NCBI RefSeq assembly: GCF_005938745.2
Contig: NZ_VCBX02000001.1
Coordinates: 4,044,501-4,108,500, forward strand
From: Rhodococcus sp. KBS0724
Lineage (GTDB): Bacteria; Actinomycetota; Actinomycetes; Mycobacteriales; Mycobacteriaceae
Reading direction: 5' to 3'
DNA length: 64,000 nt
Shown: positions 48,868-55,972 of the stretch, in pieces
How the letters are laid out: each line of letters begins with the position of its first letter
Numbering within the stretch: the stretch's first letter is position 1
The notes under the pieces: model-generated
What the model saw: the letters and a program-made list of their open reading frames with translations, nothing else
Databases searched by the model: none
Told to the model about the DNA's origin: nothing
Made by a program: the position numbers and the translations under genes

Positions 48868-49527
48868 ATGTCATCATTCACCAGCCTCGACGCCCTCAAG
48901 TATCTCACTGCATTCGTTCAGACACAGACTGATTGGGCCGTGGATGCGATTGGCTGCAACGCGTACTCCGATCTATCCCGCGAAGATGCAGACCGGATCG
49001 AGAACGCGATCAGCGATCCGATCGACACCATCGAGCACCTCGCGAAGCACATGCTCGAAGTGGTCCAGGTACTTGAGCCCGGTTTCGATCCTTCAACTGG
49101 CAAGTATTCGGACGGCCGCCGGGTCCGCTCACATGTCGAGATCGAATACGGTCGTAGCTTCTCGAATCTGTGGCACTGCGACCCGAATCAGGATTCCGCT
49201 CAAACGCTCACGGGGACACTGTCGGCCGACCCCGGCCAGTATCGGGGAACCTACGAGATCTCGATCATTCCGCCGCAGTCAATCGAGGTAACGCTCAAGC
49301 CCGCGACATTCGCGTTCTATGCCGAGCCTGTCGAGCCGATCGAGAACGGGGTCGCGTTCGTGGGCTTGGGCGACTTCGACGGCGAGAACGAAAGCATCGC
49401 CCTGGATATTGGCGACAGTGTTGAACGTCGGACGGTGTACCTCACCGCCGCGGAGGCCGGCCAGTTGGGCCGGACGTTGGTTGAGTTCGAAGAGCAGCAT
49501 CCAACCGACACAGACAGCGACCACTAA
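48868..49527 (+). CDS. phage hypothetical protein, 219 residues
   Basis: An acidic protein (many Asp/Glu) that I do not recognise. The N-terminal half looks helical (LDALKYLTAFVQTQTDWAVD, then DTIEHLAKHMLEVVQVLEP). The C-terminal half looks beta-rich (TYEISIIPPQSIEVTLKPATF) and it ends in a polar EEQHPTDTDSDH tail. AGAAAG lies upstream of the ATG. It is the first gene of the early run after the Cro-like gene and is followed by a hairpin. Confidence 0.75.
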   Translation: MSSFTSLDALKYLTAFVQTQTDWAVDAIGCNAYSDLSREDADRIENAISDPIDTIEHLAKHMLEVVQVLEPGFDPSTGKYSDGRRVRSHVEIEYGRSFSNLWHCDPNQDSAQTLTGTLSADPGQYRGTYEISIIPPQSIEVTLKPATFAFYAEPVEPIENGVAFVGLGDFDGENESIALDIGDSVERRTVYLTAAEAGQLGRTLVEFEEQHPTDTDSDH

Positions 49528-49533
49528 CGCAAG

Positions 49534-49566
49534 TGTCCCCGGATCTGTTCGAGCAGATCCGGGGAC
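49534..49566 (+). terminator. hairpin in early phage region
   Basis: A perfect 13-bp stem (GTCCCCGGATCTG) with a 7-nt loop, 7 nt after the stop of the 219-residue gene. No T-run follows, so it may slow or partly end transcription or protect the upstream mRNA. Confidence 0.6.
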
Positions 49567-49606
49567 GTGACAAGCAATCCCAACCACCAGAAGGAATTGA
49601 ATCACC

Positions 49607-49924
49607 ATGATGCTACCAAGTATTCCCACTAGCGCCGAAGTTCTCGCAGAATCCGAGCCGGGCTGGGGCAAAACCACCGTGGCTCTCGCTCAGGCGGTCG
49701 GGCAGCTTAATCACAACGCCACGCGGGTTGAGCTAGGCAGGTTCGACGTGCATGACGAAGACGGCACGATCCCGGAACCGGCATGGAGTATCGAGTTTCG
49801 CAAGTGTGGGGGTTGCGATGCGTCGATCCACCCCTCCGAAGTACCCCAGTTGATCGATGTACTGACCAAGTTTCATCGAGCATGGCTGGAGTTCGACCCG
49901 GAGGCCCCTCGTGACCATCACTGA
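49607..49924 (+). CDS. phage hypothetical protein, 105 residues
   Basis: An acidic protein with a central CGGC pair (RKCGGCDASIHPSEV, about 66-80) and a C-terminal helix (LIDVLTKFHRAWLEF). Function unknown. AAGGA lies 12 nt upstream of the ATG. Its end overlaps the small membrane-like ORF by 14 nt, and together with the following genes forms a tightly overlapping early operon. Confidence 0.7.
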   Translation: MMLPSIPTSAEVLAESEPGWGKTTVALAQAVGQLNHNATRVELGRFDVHDEDGTIPEPAWSIEFRKCGGCDASIHPSEVPQLIDVLTKFHRAWLEFDPEAPRDHH

Positions 49925-50024
49925 GTGCATTCTCAGCACCCTCCTCATCATGCAATCTGCGCTGTGGATTTCAGTCGACTTCCGGCGCTTCTGCAGGAAA
50001 TTCGACGAGTGGGCTGACCGATGA
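49911..50024 (+). CDS. small phage membrane-like protein, 37 residues
   Basis: GTG at 49911 has GGAGG 6 nt upstream (inside the previous gene), and the stop overlaps the next ATG (ATGA at 50021-50024). The product has one hydrophobic segment (CILSTLLIMQSALWISVDF) followed by a basic and polar tail (RRFCRKFDEWADR), so a single-pass small membrane protein is plausible. Ribosome site and overlaps on both sides support translation. Function unknown. Confidence 0.65.
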   Translation: MTITECILSTLLIMQSALWISVDFRRFCRKFDEWADR

Positions 50025-50362
50025 CCGAGGTTGATGACTCACTGCCGTGGCCGCCGCCTGACAAGCGGGCGAACGTAATTCGAGAGCTGCGGCGCGAGAA
50101 CGGGAAACTGCTAGAGATTGTCGTCGGCACCCTGGGGGTCGGTTCTGATACCGACCCCCGCAAGGGGCAAGCCGGCACCAACCGGAAGCGCCACGCGATC
50201 GAGATCCTGCAGGCAATCGGCCAGGCCCGCAACGATCGCCACACCGCGCACTACATCCGGCTTGGCCGGCAATACGGACTGACATTCCCGACGATTGCAA
50301 ACCTCCTCGACATCACCGAGGGCGACGTGCACGAGATTCTGGACAGAACAGGGGTGAAGTAG
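50021..50362 (+). CDS. small HTH-like phage protein
   Basis: A 113-residue protein. The N-terminus is Pro/charged; the C-terminal 50 residues read as a helix-turn-helix (YIRLGRQYGLTFPTIANLLDITEGDVHEILDR). It is coupled to the genes before (ATGA) and after (TAGTG). It sits just upstream of the replication initiator-like gene, so control or loading of replication is possible but not shown. Confidence 0.65.
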   Translation: MTEVDDSLPWPPPDKRANVIRELRRENGKLLEIVVGTLGVGSDTDPRKGQAGTNRKRHAIEILQAIGQARNDRHTAHYIRLGRQYGLTFPTIANLLDITEGDVHEILDRTGVK

Positions 50363-51147
50363 TGGCTTGGGGACTGACCGACGACAAGCTCCACAGTCAT
50401 CGGAAAACGCTGCGCATTCCGCGATCAAAGCGGTGTGAATCGATGGGCCTGTGGACGCTCGTAAACAGTTGGTGCAACGACCATGGGACTGACGGTGCTG
50501 TCCCGCGGGACATTTGGGACGAGTTCGGGACAACTGTCGAATCGGCCGAACTATTGGTCGCCGCGGGCTTCTGGGAGGACACCGCCGAGGGCTATCAGGT
50601 CGTGAATTGGGCCGAGTACAACAAGACTTCGGCCGAGTTGGACGAGAAGCGAACAGCCGAAGCGGAGCGAAAACGCAAGTGGCGTGAAGAGAAGGCCCGC
50701 AAGGCCGCCGAGGAAAAGGCCAGATCAGAGGGCAGTCCCCCGAATGTCCCAGCGGGACAAGCGGGACCGTCCGACGATGTCCCATCTGAGTCCGCTCTTA
50801 CCCATACCCATACCCATACCCAATTAAAAGATATGTCCGAACCTCCGGCATCGAACACGCCGACGAACTCCTACCCTGCCGAGTTCGAGAAGTTCTGGGC
50901 TGCGTATCCACGGAAGGAACAAAAGCGGGACGCGTCCAAGGCATGGCAGGCAGCGCTCAAGCGGGCATCGAACGAGGAACTCATCGAAGGCGCGACCAGG
51001 TACGGCGCCGATCCCAATCGTGAAAGCCAGTACACCAAGCTTCCGGCTGGCTGGCTCAGAGCTGACATGTGGCTCGACGGCCCGATTCAAGGCAAGAACG
51101 GCAACCAGGTTCGGGACGGGAAGTCCGGACTGCTGGTGGAGCGATGA
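50362..51147 (+). CDS. replication initiator-like protein (replisome organizer type)
   Basis: A 261-residue protein with two domains. Residues about 1-90 look like a winged helix (LHSHRKTLRIPRSKRCESMGLWTLV...EFGTTVESAELLVAAGFW). A charged linker (90-165) contains an odd THTHTHT run. The C-terminal domain (EKFWAAYPRKEQKRDASKAWQAAL...TKLPAGWLRADMW) is the DnaD/DnaT-like part often seen in phage initiators. The THTHTHT codons are tandem hexamers that resemble iterons. It is followed two genes later by a DnaB/RepA-type ATPase. GTG start overlaps the previous stop. Confidence 0.7.
   Translation: MAWGLTDDKLHSHRKTLRIPRSKRCESMGLWTLVNSWCNDHGTDGAVPRDIWDEFGTTVESAELLVAAGFWEDTAEGYQVVNWAEYNKTSAELDEKRTAEAERKRKWREEKARKAAEEKARSEGSPPNVPAGQAGPSDDVPSESALTHTHTHTQLKDMSEPPASNTPTNSYPAEFEKFWAAYPRKEQKRDASKAWQAALKRASNEELIEGATRYGADPNRESQYTKLPAGWLRADMWLDGPIQGKNGNQVRDGKSGLLVER
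50800..50834 (+). repeat. iteron-like tandem hexamer plus AT-rich block
   Basis: ACCCAT occurs three times in a row (50800-50817) and starts a fourth time (ACCCA), followed at once by AATTAAAAGATAT, the most AT-rich stretch nearby. It lies inside the initiator-like gene, as the origin of lambda lies in gene O. That it is an origin is inference. Confidence 0.5.
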
Positions 51148-51488
51148 ACGGCCATTCCGGGCGCCTGCTCGTCGACTGCCCCGAATGCGCCAAGGCTCAA
51201 GGCTGGCAGAACGTAACCGGGATGCGCTTCGCAGCGCAGAACATCCGTCACGAAGCCGAAACCGAGCAAGATCTCGACCTCGCCGAACTGTGCCAGTGGA
51301 TGGTCGATACGCACTATCCCGATCCGCAGAACGGCAACCACTGCGTTGCCTGCGGCGAGCGCTGGTTCCAGGACGTCAACGCCGGGCCGCTTCAATGCCA
51401 GGCGTTCCTTGAGGTCCGAATTCAAAACAACCTGTGGGTAATGCGGAAGGTCTGGAAGATCCGCGAGAAATGGAAGGCGACACGATGA
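51144..51488 (+). CDS. phage zinc-ribbon-like protein
   Basis: A 114-residue protein with two CxxC pairs, CPEC (about 12-15) and CVAC (about 67-70), separated by about 55 residues, which could bind one zinc. The C-terminus is basic and aromatic (NNLWVMRKVWKIREKWKATR). ATG overlaps the initiator stop and its own stop overlaps the next ATG, so it belongs to the replication operon. Function unknown; a primase or loader accessory is one possibility. Confidence 0.7.
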   Translation: MNGHSGRLLVDCPECAKAQGWQNVTGMRFAAQNIRHEAETEQDLDLAELCQWMVDTHYPDPQNGNHCVACGERWFQDVNAGPLQCQAFLEVRIQNNLWVMRKVWKIREKWKATR

Positions 51489-52783
51489 GCGAGCTCAACG
51501 ATCTGGGCGCCGAGGCCACCGTCCTCGCTGCCGGCCTCGCACAGCGGGGGTTGATCAAAACGATGGTCGAACTCGACCCTGGTGTGTTCACGACACCGAT
51601 CCACCAGATCATCCACACGGCTCTCGTTGACTGCTTCCGAGCCAACGACCCTCGGGACCACTCAACAGTGTCCAGGCGAGCGATGCAGATGGCAGCAAGC
51701 GTGCACCAGTCCAAGGCGGTGGCCGAGTCGATCATGAACATGCTCGGCAAAGGCGAGGACTACGCGATCGGTTTCTACCTCGACCGCCTCAACCACCTGC
51801 ACACCTTGCGGTCAGTCCGTGACACGGCGCTACGCCTCGTGCACGCCACGGAGGAAGTCGCCGAGACGGAAGATGCGGAAATGCTCGAACTGGGCATCGA
51901 TCGGGCGCAGGAAGAGCTCGCTGCCGTCAACCGCACCGCAAGCCCCACCGAGGCGGATCTACCGATGAGTCTCGACGAGCTGCTCGGGAAGAAGTTCACG
52001 CACGACTGGTTGATCCCAGACTTACTCGAGCGCACTGACCGTCTGATCCTGACCGGCTTCGAGGGCACCGGGAAGAGTTACCTTGTCGCGCAGATGGTCA
52101 TGACGATCGCCGCGGGCATGCACCCATTCCTGGGCACCCGGGTATCCGATCACAATCAGGTATTGGTGATCGACGCGGAGAACTCGGAACGTCAGACCGG
52201 GCGCCGGTATCGGATGCTGCGAGAGAGGATTACAAGGCTCGCCGACAAGTATTCGGTCCCGGTGCCGGACTGGTCGAAGATGGTTCGCTTCGTGATCCGG
52301 CCGGAAGGTATCGCGCTCAACGATCCGGCACAGATGAAACGGATCGAACGTGCCATCGCGGCAACGCAACCGAAGTTCGTCGCACTCGGCCCGCTCTACC
52401 GTCTGCACAAGCTCGACACCCGCGACGAGCAGGCCGCGAAGGAACTCACCGACGCCATCGACAGGCTTCGCGTGAAGTACAAATTCGCGGTCGTATGCGA
52501 GGCGCACGTCGCACACGGTCAGGCCGGATCACAGCGACTCCTCCGGCCGACCGGATCCTCACTGTTCCTGCGGTGGCCCGAGTTTGGTTTCGGGCTTCGA
52601 CCGGCGCAGGGCACCGAGTCTGAACAGCACCCGTCACGCGTTGACCTCGCAACCTGGCGCGGTGGCCGCGAGGAACGAATGTGGCCGAGCACCCTGCAGC
52701 ACGGCAAGGAGGACTACCAACTCCCCTGGCAGAACGGCGATCCCGACTACTACGACAAAATGCGAGCGAAGGGGTACCTGTGA
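51485..52783 (+). CDS. DnaB/RepA-type replicative ATPase
   Basis: A 432-residue protein. The N-terminal 120 residues resemble the DnaB N-domain (EATVLAAGLAQRGLIKTMVEL). The C-terminal domain is a RecA-like ATPase of the AAA_25/RepA type: Walker A GFEGTGKSY (about 199-207), Walker B-like VLVIDAE (about 235), FVALGPLYRL and a late arginine-rich segment. It is probably the phage helicase or helicase-like factor. ATG overlaps the upstream stop. A rightward GTG (52780) overlaps its own stop. Confidence 0.8.
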   Translation: MSELNDLGAEATVLAAGLAQRGLIKTMVELDPGVFTTPIHQIIHTALVDCFRANDPRDHSTVSRRAMQMAASVHQSKAVAESIMNMLGKGEDYAIGFYLDRLNHLHTLRSVRDTALRLVHATEEVAETEDAEMLELGIDRAQEELAAVNRTASPTEADLPMSLDELLGKKFTHDWLIPDLLERTDRLILTGFEGTGKSYLVAQMVMTIAAGMHPFLGTRVSDHNQVLVIDAENSERQTGRRYRMLRERITRLADKYSVPVPDWSKMVRFVIRPEGIALNDPAQMKRIERAIAATQPKFVALGPLYRLHKLDTRDEQAAKELTDAIDRLRVKYKFAVVCEAHVAHGQAGSQRLLRPTGSSLFLRWPEFGFGLRPAQGTESEQHPSRVDLATWRGGREERMWPSTLQHGKEDYQLPWQNGDPDYYDKMRAKGYL

Positions 52784-52833
52784 GGTTACTGTCGCTCTGG
52801 CGTGCCGCCAAATTTCATCTGAGCCAACGGACG
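52780..52833 (+). other. possible remnant of a displaced phage gene
   Basis: A GTG overlapping the helicase stop (GTGA at 52780-52783) opens a frame reading VRLLSLWRAAKFHLSQRT for 18 codons before it runs antisense into the reverse-strand gene. The coupled start is like every other junction in this operon. This may be the first part of a phage gene cut by cargo insertion. Confidence 0.35.
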
Positions 52834-53790
52834 CTAGAAAGGCAATCGTGGTGCCATCTCCAGGAACTCGCCATCGTGAAGAGACCGAAAATTCATTGCG
52901 ATCTTCCAGTCCTGCTCCGGGCAGTTTTCGGTTTTGAAATAGTCCCAGAACCTAGTAATGCTGGTTGTGCCATCCGCGTTCCTGCCGAGCTTATCAATCG
53001 CAGTGAATACCACGCTTATTCGCGTCGATGACCGCGTTGCCGAGTGGAGATACTCGTTGTAGTGCTCCTCGAGTAAAGGGCCAACCCACGGCATCGGTAT
53101 GCGCATGAACACGAAACCTGTTTGCCCTTTCGGGAGTTGGCTACCCGCCCTCTTGATCGTTTGCTTGATGGTTTGCTCGCTAAACTCGGTGTTGTCTTCC
53201 TTCGTTTTGGCTTCGATCGCGATCGGCGTCTCGCGAACCCAAAACAGAAGGTCGAAGTCCTCCCCCTTAATGCCGGTCTCACTGACACGATCGACACGCA
53301 GCGGAAGTGCCATGAGATAGGTAGCGACGTCCAACTCGAAGGCGGCGCCAGATAACTGGGTCGTGCGCACATGTTCGATCGTTGATGGAAACCAGTCGAA
53401 GGTCTGGAGTTGATGAAGTCGACGCGCTAACTCGTGCTTGCGGTGGGAAGTGTACGTACGCAGATATTGGTCAACGTTGGGGAGTTCGTGAGTTGGGTAT
53501 AAGTAGCCCCGGGTCTGGTCATTGACTTTGCCCATTGTGAAATTCTGTTCGTACCAATGCTGCCCCAAATGGGATGACACGATCGTCGCTGTGAGGATGT
53601 CAGCGACCATAGATCGAATCTCTGCTGATGTCCTGTCGGGGTATTGGCGTTTGCAAACCTCAGCCAATGCGTAAACCTCAGAATCAACATGGTTGGTGTA
53701 GCGCGCGAGGCACGCTTCGAAAGGCTCCAACTGCTGGGCAGCTGGCAGCTTCGCTACGAAATCTGCATACGTCGGGATCAGAGGCTTCAT
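52834..53790 (-). CDS. reverse-strand cargo gene, PD-(D/E)xK nuclease-like protein
   Basis: About 318 residues, lying opposite to the flanking early phage genes. The N-terminal 135 residues are helical and unrecognised. The middle has a restriction-nuclease-like pattern: E in GAAFELDVATYL (about 152), D in GEDFDLLFWV (about 180), and ExK in IAIEAKTKED (about 193-195), then a helix with many Lys. The gene is visibly AT-richer than its neighbours. Start is unclear: ATG 53790, ATG 53808 or GTG 53820, none with a ribosome site. A defence or superinfection-exclusion role is a guess from its moron-like setting. Confidence 0.65.
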   Translation of the reverse strand: MKPLIPTYADFVAKLPAAQQLEPFEACLARYTNHVDSEVYALAEVCKRQYPDRTSAEIRSMVADILTATIVSSHLGQHWYEQNFTMGKVNDQTRGYLYPTHELPNVDQYLRTYTSHRKHELARRLHQLQTFDWFPSTIEHVRTTQLSGAAFELDVATYLMALPLRVDRVSETGIKGEDFDLLFWVRETPIAIEAKTKEDNTEFSEQTIKQTIKRAGSQLPKGQTGFVFMRIPMPWVGPLLEEHYNEYLHSATRSSTRISVVFTAIDKLGRNADGTTSITRFWDYFKTENCPEQDWKIAMNFRSLHDGEFLEMAPRLPF

Positions 53791-53910
53791 CGAAAGAAGG
53801 TAGCGCATGCCAAAGAACACCCGGCCACAAAGCCCTCAGTGCACCCAATTCCAGAGCTCTCAGTGTATTCAATCCCGTTGTGGCGCAATGTAACTGGGTA
53901 TGGTATGTGG

Positions 53911-53923
53911 TAGAATCGGTAGC
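53911..53923 (+). promoter_or_regulatory. candidate leaderless promoter for the 53924 gene
   Basis: TAGAAT at 53911-53916 is 7 nt before the ATG, and no ribosome site is present. A start at the ATG is the simplest reading. The -35 is weak. It restarts rightward transcription after the reverse-strand cargo gene. Confidence 0.5.
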
Positions 53924-54676
53924 ATGAGCGACTACTTCATCTCACGCGCTGCCCAGCATTTGCTCGTGAAGTTGCTCCGCGAGATCCCCGGCCTGGTCGA
54001 GGATCTCGCGGTCACGATTTGCCGCCTTGATCGGACAGGTAAGGGTGGGATCAAGGTCAGCTCGGGATCGGACGAGCAGCCGTTGCCCATTAACCTCGCC
54101 GCATCGGACGCCAAAGATGAGTTGCACAACGAGCTGGCATCGTGGGCACGGCATGTGTGCGAGTCGCGTGGGTTGAAGTACAGGCCAATCGGATTCACGC
54201 ACGATGGCGACTTCATCGGACCGTTGCGAGTGGATGACAAGCGGGTGCCGTACGGATACCAAGAGTCACTGCTCGGCTTGGCGCACTGGCTGGACACGTA
54301 CATCATTGCGTTGGCGATGACCGAGGGCAGCGAAGAGGCTTACAGCAGCATCGAGAAGGCGATGGGCAAGTGCCGGCGGGCGATGGATATTGCGCCTGAG
54401 GATGACGTGCCTGTGCGCGAGAAGGATGATGTGCTCGATCAGGTTGGCAGTCGGATGCTTCACCGTGCTGGCATCGTTCAGGTGGCTGCACTGTTGGCGC
54501 GGCACTATCCCGAGTATCGAGGGCTGACGGAGAATCGGGTGGACTCGCTTCGAAAGGGTGGGCACATCGTGGCTGACAGATGTGGCGTGGTGACGCAGGC
54601 TGAAATCTTCTGCATGGGGCAGGTATTGGAGAAGCACTTGACGGTGCCGACGAGAGCGAAGAAGGTTGCGGCATGA
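53924..54676 (+). CDS. phage hypothetical protein, 250 residues
   Basis: A mostly helical protein, not recognised. It has an N-terminal helix (ISRAAQHLLVKLLREIPGLVEDL), a middle conserved-looking core (HWLDTYIIALAMTEGSEEAY) and a C-terminal HTH-like part (LLARHYPEYRGLTENRVDSLRK...VTQAEIFCMGQVLEKHL). The last part could bind DNA. ATG is followed by MSDYFISRA; its stop overlaps the next gene. Confidence 0.7.
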   Translation: MSDYFISRAAQHLLVKLLREIPGLVEDLAVTICRLDRTGKGGIKVSSGSDEQPLPINLAASDAKDELHNELASWARHVCESRGLKYRPIGFTHDGDFIGPLRVDDKRVPYGYQESLLGLAHWLDTYIIALAMTEGSEEAYSSIEKAMGKCRRAMDIAPEDDVPVREKDDVLDQVGSRMLHRAGIVQVAALLARHYPEYRGLTENRVDSLRKGGHIVADRCGVVTQAEIFCMGQVLEKHLTVPTRAKKVAA

Positions 54677-55020
54677 CGATTGTGGAGTTTCTCGAGGCGC
54701 GGCTGGCCGAGGACGAAGCCGTTGCGCTGGCCTGCATTGATGGCCCGCCAGATGGAGGTTCGTGGCCCGACTCGAGATATGAGGCGCGAACGGCCGAGTT
54801 GATTCATTCGCGCCGTCATGATCCTGCCCGCGCCCTTCGTGAGGTGGCAGCAAAGCGAGCGATCCTCACTGAGTACGTCAATGAGAATTGGGTCCAGGAG
54901 CAGGGGCATCGCACAGCCTGGACCGAGGGCGGGCAAGCTGCACGGGAGACCGCCCTACGCCTGTTTGCGTCCATCTATTCGGATCACCCTGACTATCAAT
55001 CGGAGTGGTCGATTCCTTAG
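54673..55020 (+). CDS. DUF6221-like protein
   Basis: A 115-residue protein with the family layout: TIVEFLEARLAEDEAVALAC at the start, then HSRRHDPARALREVAAKRAIL (about 46-66), an arrangement seen in many actinobacterial and actinophage proteins of unknown role. ATG overlaps the upstream stop (ATGA). Confidence 0.7.
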   Translation: MTIVEFLEARLAEDEAVALACIDGPPDGGSWPDSRYEARTAELIHSRRHDPARALREVAAKRAILTEYVNENWVQEQGHRTAWTEGGQAARETALRLFASIYSDHPDYQSEWSIP

Positions 55021-55223
55021 CCGCACCCTTGGTGGTACGCTAGCCGCGAAGCGCGAGTTCCTTGTCAATGAGGTCTCGCGCTTTTGCTATGTCTGGGCAT
55101 CTCGCCCCACCTACTTGCCGCACGCGCCCACTTCCCAGCGGCGCACCCTTATGAGGGAACATGCGGCAACCACCCCAGTGCAGCAGCTTGCCAGCGCGCC
55201 TGGGGTTCAACTTGCAGGAGGTC

Positions 55224-55280
55224 ATGATGTTTGAAACCTGTCGAATCATCTGGGCCATCATCCGCATGTGGATTCTCTGA
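55224..55280 (+). CDS. very small hydrophobic ORF, 18 residues
   Basis: CAGGAGGTC directly precedes two ATGs (55224 and 55227). The product would be MMFETCRIIWAIIRMWIL, a short hydrophobic peptide that could insert in a membrane. The ribosome site is among the best in the window, but the ORF is too short to judge otherwise. It could be a leader peptide for the HNH operon downstream. Confidence 0.3.
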   Translation: MMFETCRIIWAIIRMWIL

Positions 55281-55316
55281 ATCCTTTCGCCGACCAATAG
55301 ATCCCAACAAATAGAA

Positions 55317-55347
55317 ACCCCGGTAAGCGCTCTAACGCTTCCGGGGT
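55317..55347 (+). terminator. hairpin upstream of HNH gene
   Basis: ACCCCGG (with a bulged T) AAGCG pairs with CGCTT CCGGGGT around a short loop. It may end upstream transcription or act as an attenuator together with the preceding short ORF. No T-run follows. Confidence 0.45.
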
Positions 55348-55372
55348 CATAGCCAGCTGTAAAGGAGCTGAC

Positions 55373-55963
55373 ATGCACAACGGTATCGCAGAACAGTGGA
55401 AGTCCATTCAGGGGTACGAGGGCGTCTACGAGGTGAGTGATCGCGGTCGGGTGCGAAGCCTGGCCCGCACAGTCACCTTCAAGGATGGACGATCTCGGAT
55501 GTGGCCCAGTCAGACTCTGGCGCAGACCTCCGACAACAGTGGGCATTTGAGAGTTAGCCTCAACAAGGCTGGCATCGGGGCAATGACCCTGGTGCATCAA
55601 GTCGTTGCTGCCGCGTTCATTGGACCCGCAGTGGACGGCATGGAGATTCGTCATCTCAATGACCAGAAGGGTGACAACCGGCTAGCGAACCTCGCTTACG
55701 GAACCAGGTCGGAGAACATTCTGGACCGCGTTCGGAACGGTATTCATCATCATTCGATCAAGACGCATTGCCGGCGCGGACACCGACTGGCCGAGCCGAA
55801 CCTGGTGGAGAGTTCGCTCCGCCGTGGCAAGCGGGATTGCAAGGCGTGTCGATACGCACACAATGACCTGCACCGAAAAGGGCAGCCGACCGAGAGTCAG
55901 CTAAAGACGCTGGCAGACATTAAGTACCTCAACTGTGGACTGGGTAGCCCAGTGACCACATAG
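55373..55963 (+). CDS. HNH endonuclease with NUMOD4 domain
   Basis: A 196-residue homing-type nuclease. The NUMOD4 motif is EQWKSIQGYEGVYEVSDRGR (about residues 7-26). The HNH core follows (LVHQVVAAAFIGP, then IRHLNDQKGDNRLANLAYGT, about 92-111), and a cysteine pair region closes it (HCRRGH...CKAC). AAAGGAGC lies 6 nt before the ATG. Such genes are selfish invaders of phage genomes, often near terminase. Confidence 0.88.
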   Translation: MHNGIAEQWKSIQGYEGVYEVSDRGRVRSLARTVTFKDGRSRMWPSQTLAQTSDNSGHLRVSLNKAGIGAMTLVHQVVAAAFIGPAVDGMEIRHLNDQKGDNRLANLAYGTRSENILDRVRNGIHHHSIKTHCRRGHRLAEPNLVESSLRRGKRDCKACRYAHNDLHRKGQPTESQLKTLADIKYLNCGLGSPVTT

Positions 55964-55972
55964 GAGGCAACA

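Larger units (their letters stand above)
55021..55372. other. gene-poor interval with possible small ORF
   Basis: 352 nt. It contains a strong ribosome site before a very short ORF (55224-55280) and a hairpin at 55317-55347. A minus-strand open frame ending at 55040 covers part of it but lacks a ribosome site and runs into the antisense of the HNH gene. A 27-codon plus-strand frame (ATG at 55151) ends in the ORF's own ribosome-site region. No RNA gene is evident. Confidence 0.45.

Noticed and set aside
49607..49720. ESEPGWGKTTVA as a Walker A motif
   Set aside because: The Gly/Ala five residues before GK is missing and no Walker B follows; the protein is only 105 residues.
50790..50825. ACCCAT repeats as a CRISPR or microsatellite
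   Set aside because: Only 3.5 units of 6 nt with no spacers; context in the initiator gene makes iterons the better reading.
55040..55654. Minus-strand open frame ending RVRQVGGARCPDIAKARDLI...
   Set aside because: No ribosome site, extends antisense through the clear HNH gene, and no recognisable domain; kept only as a doubt in the interval entry.
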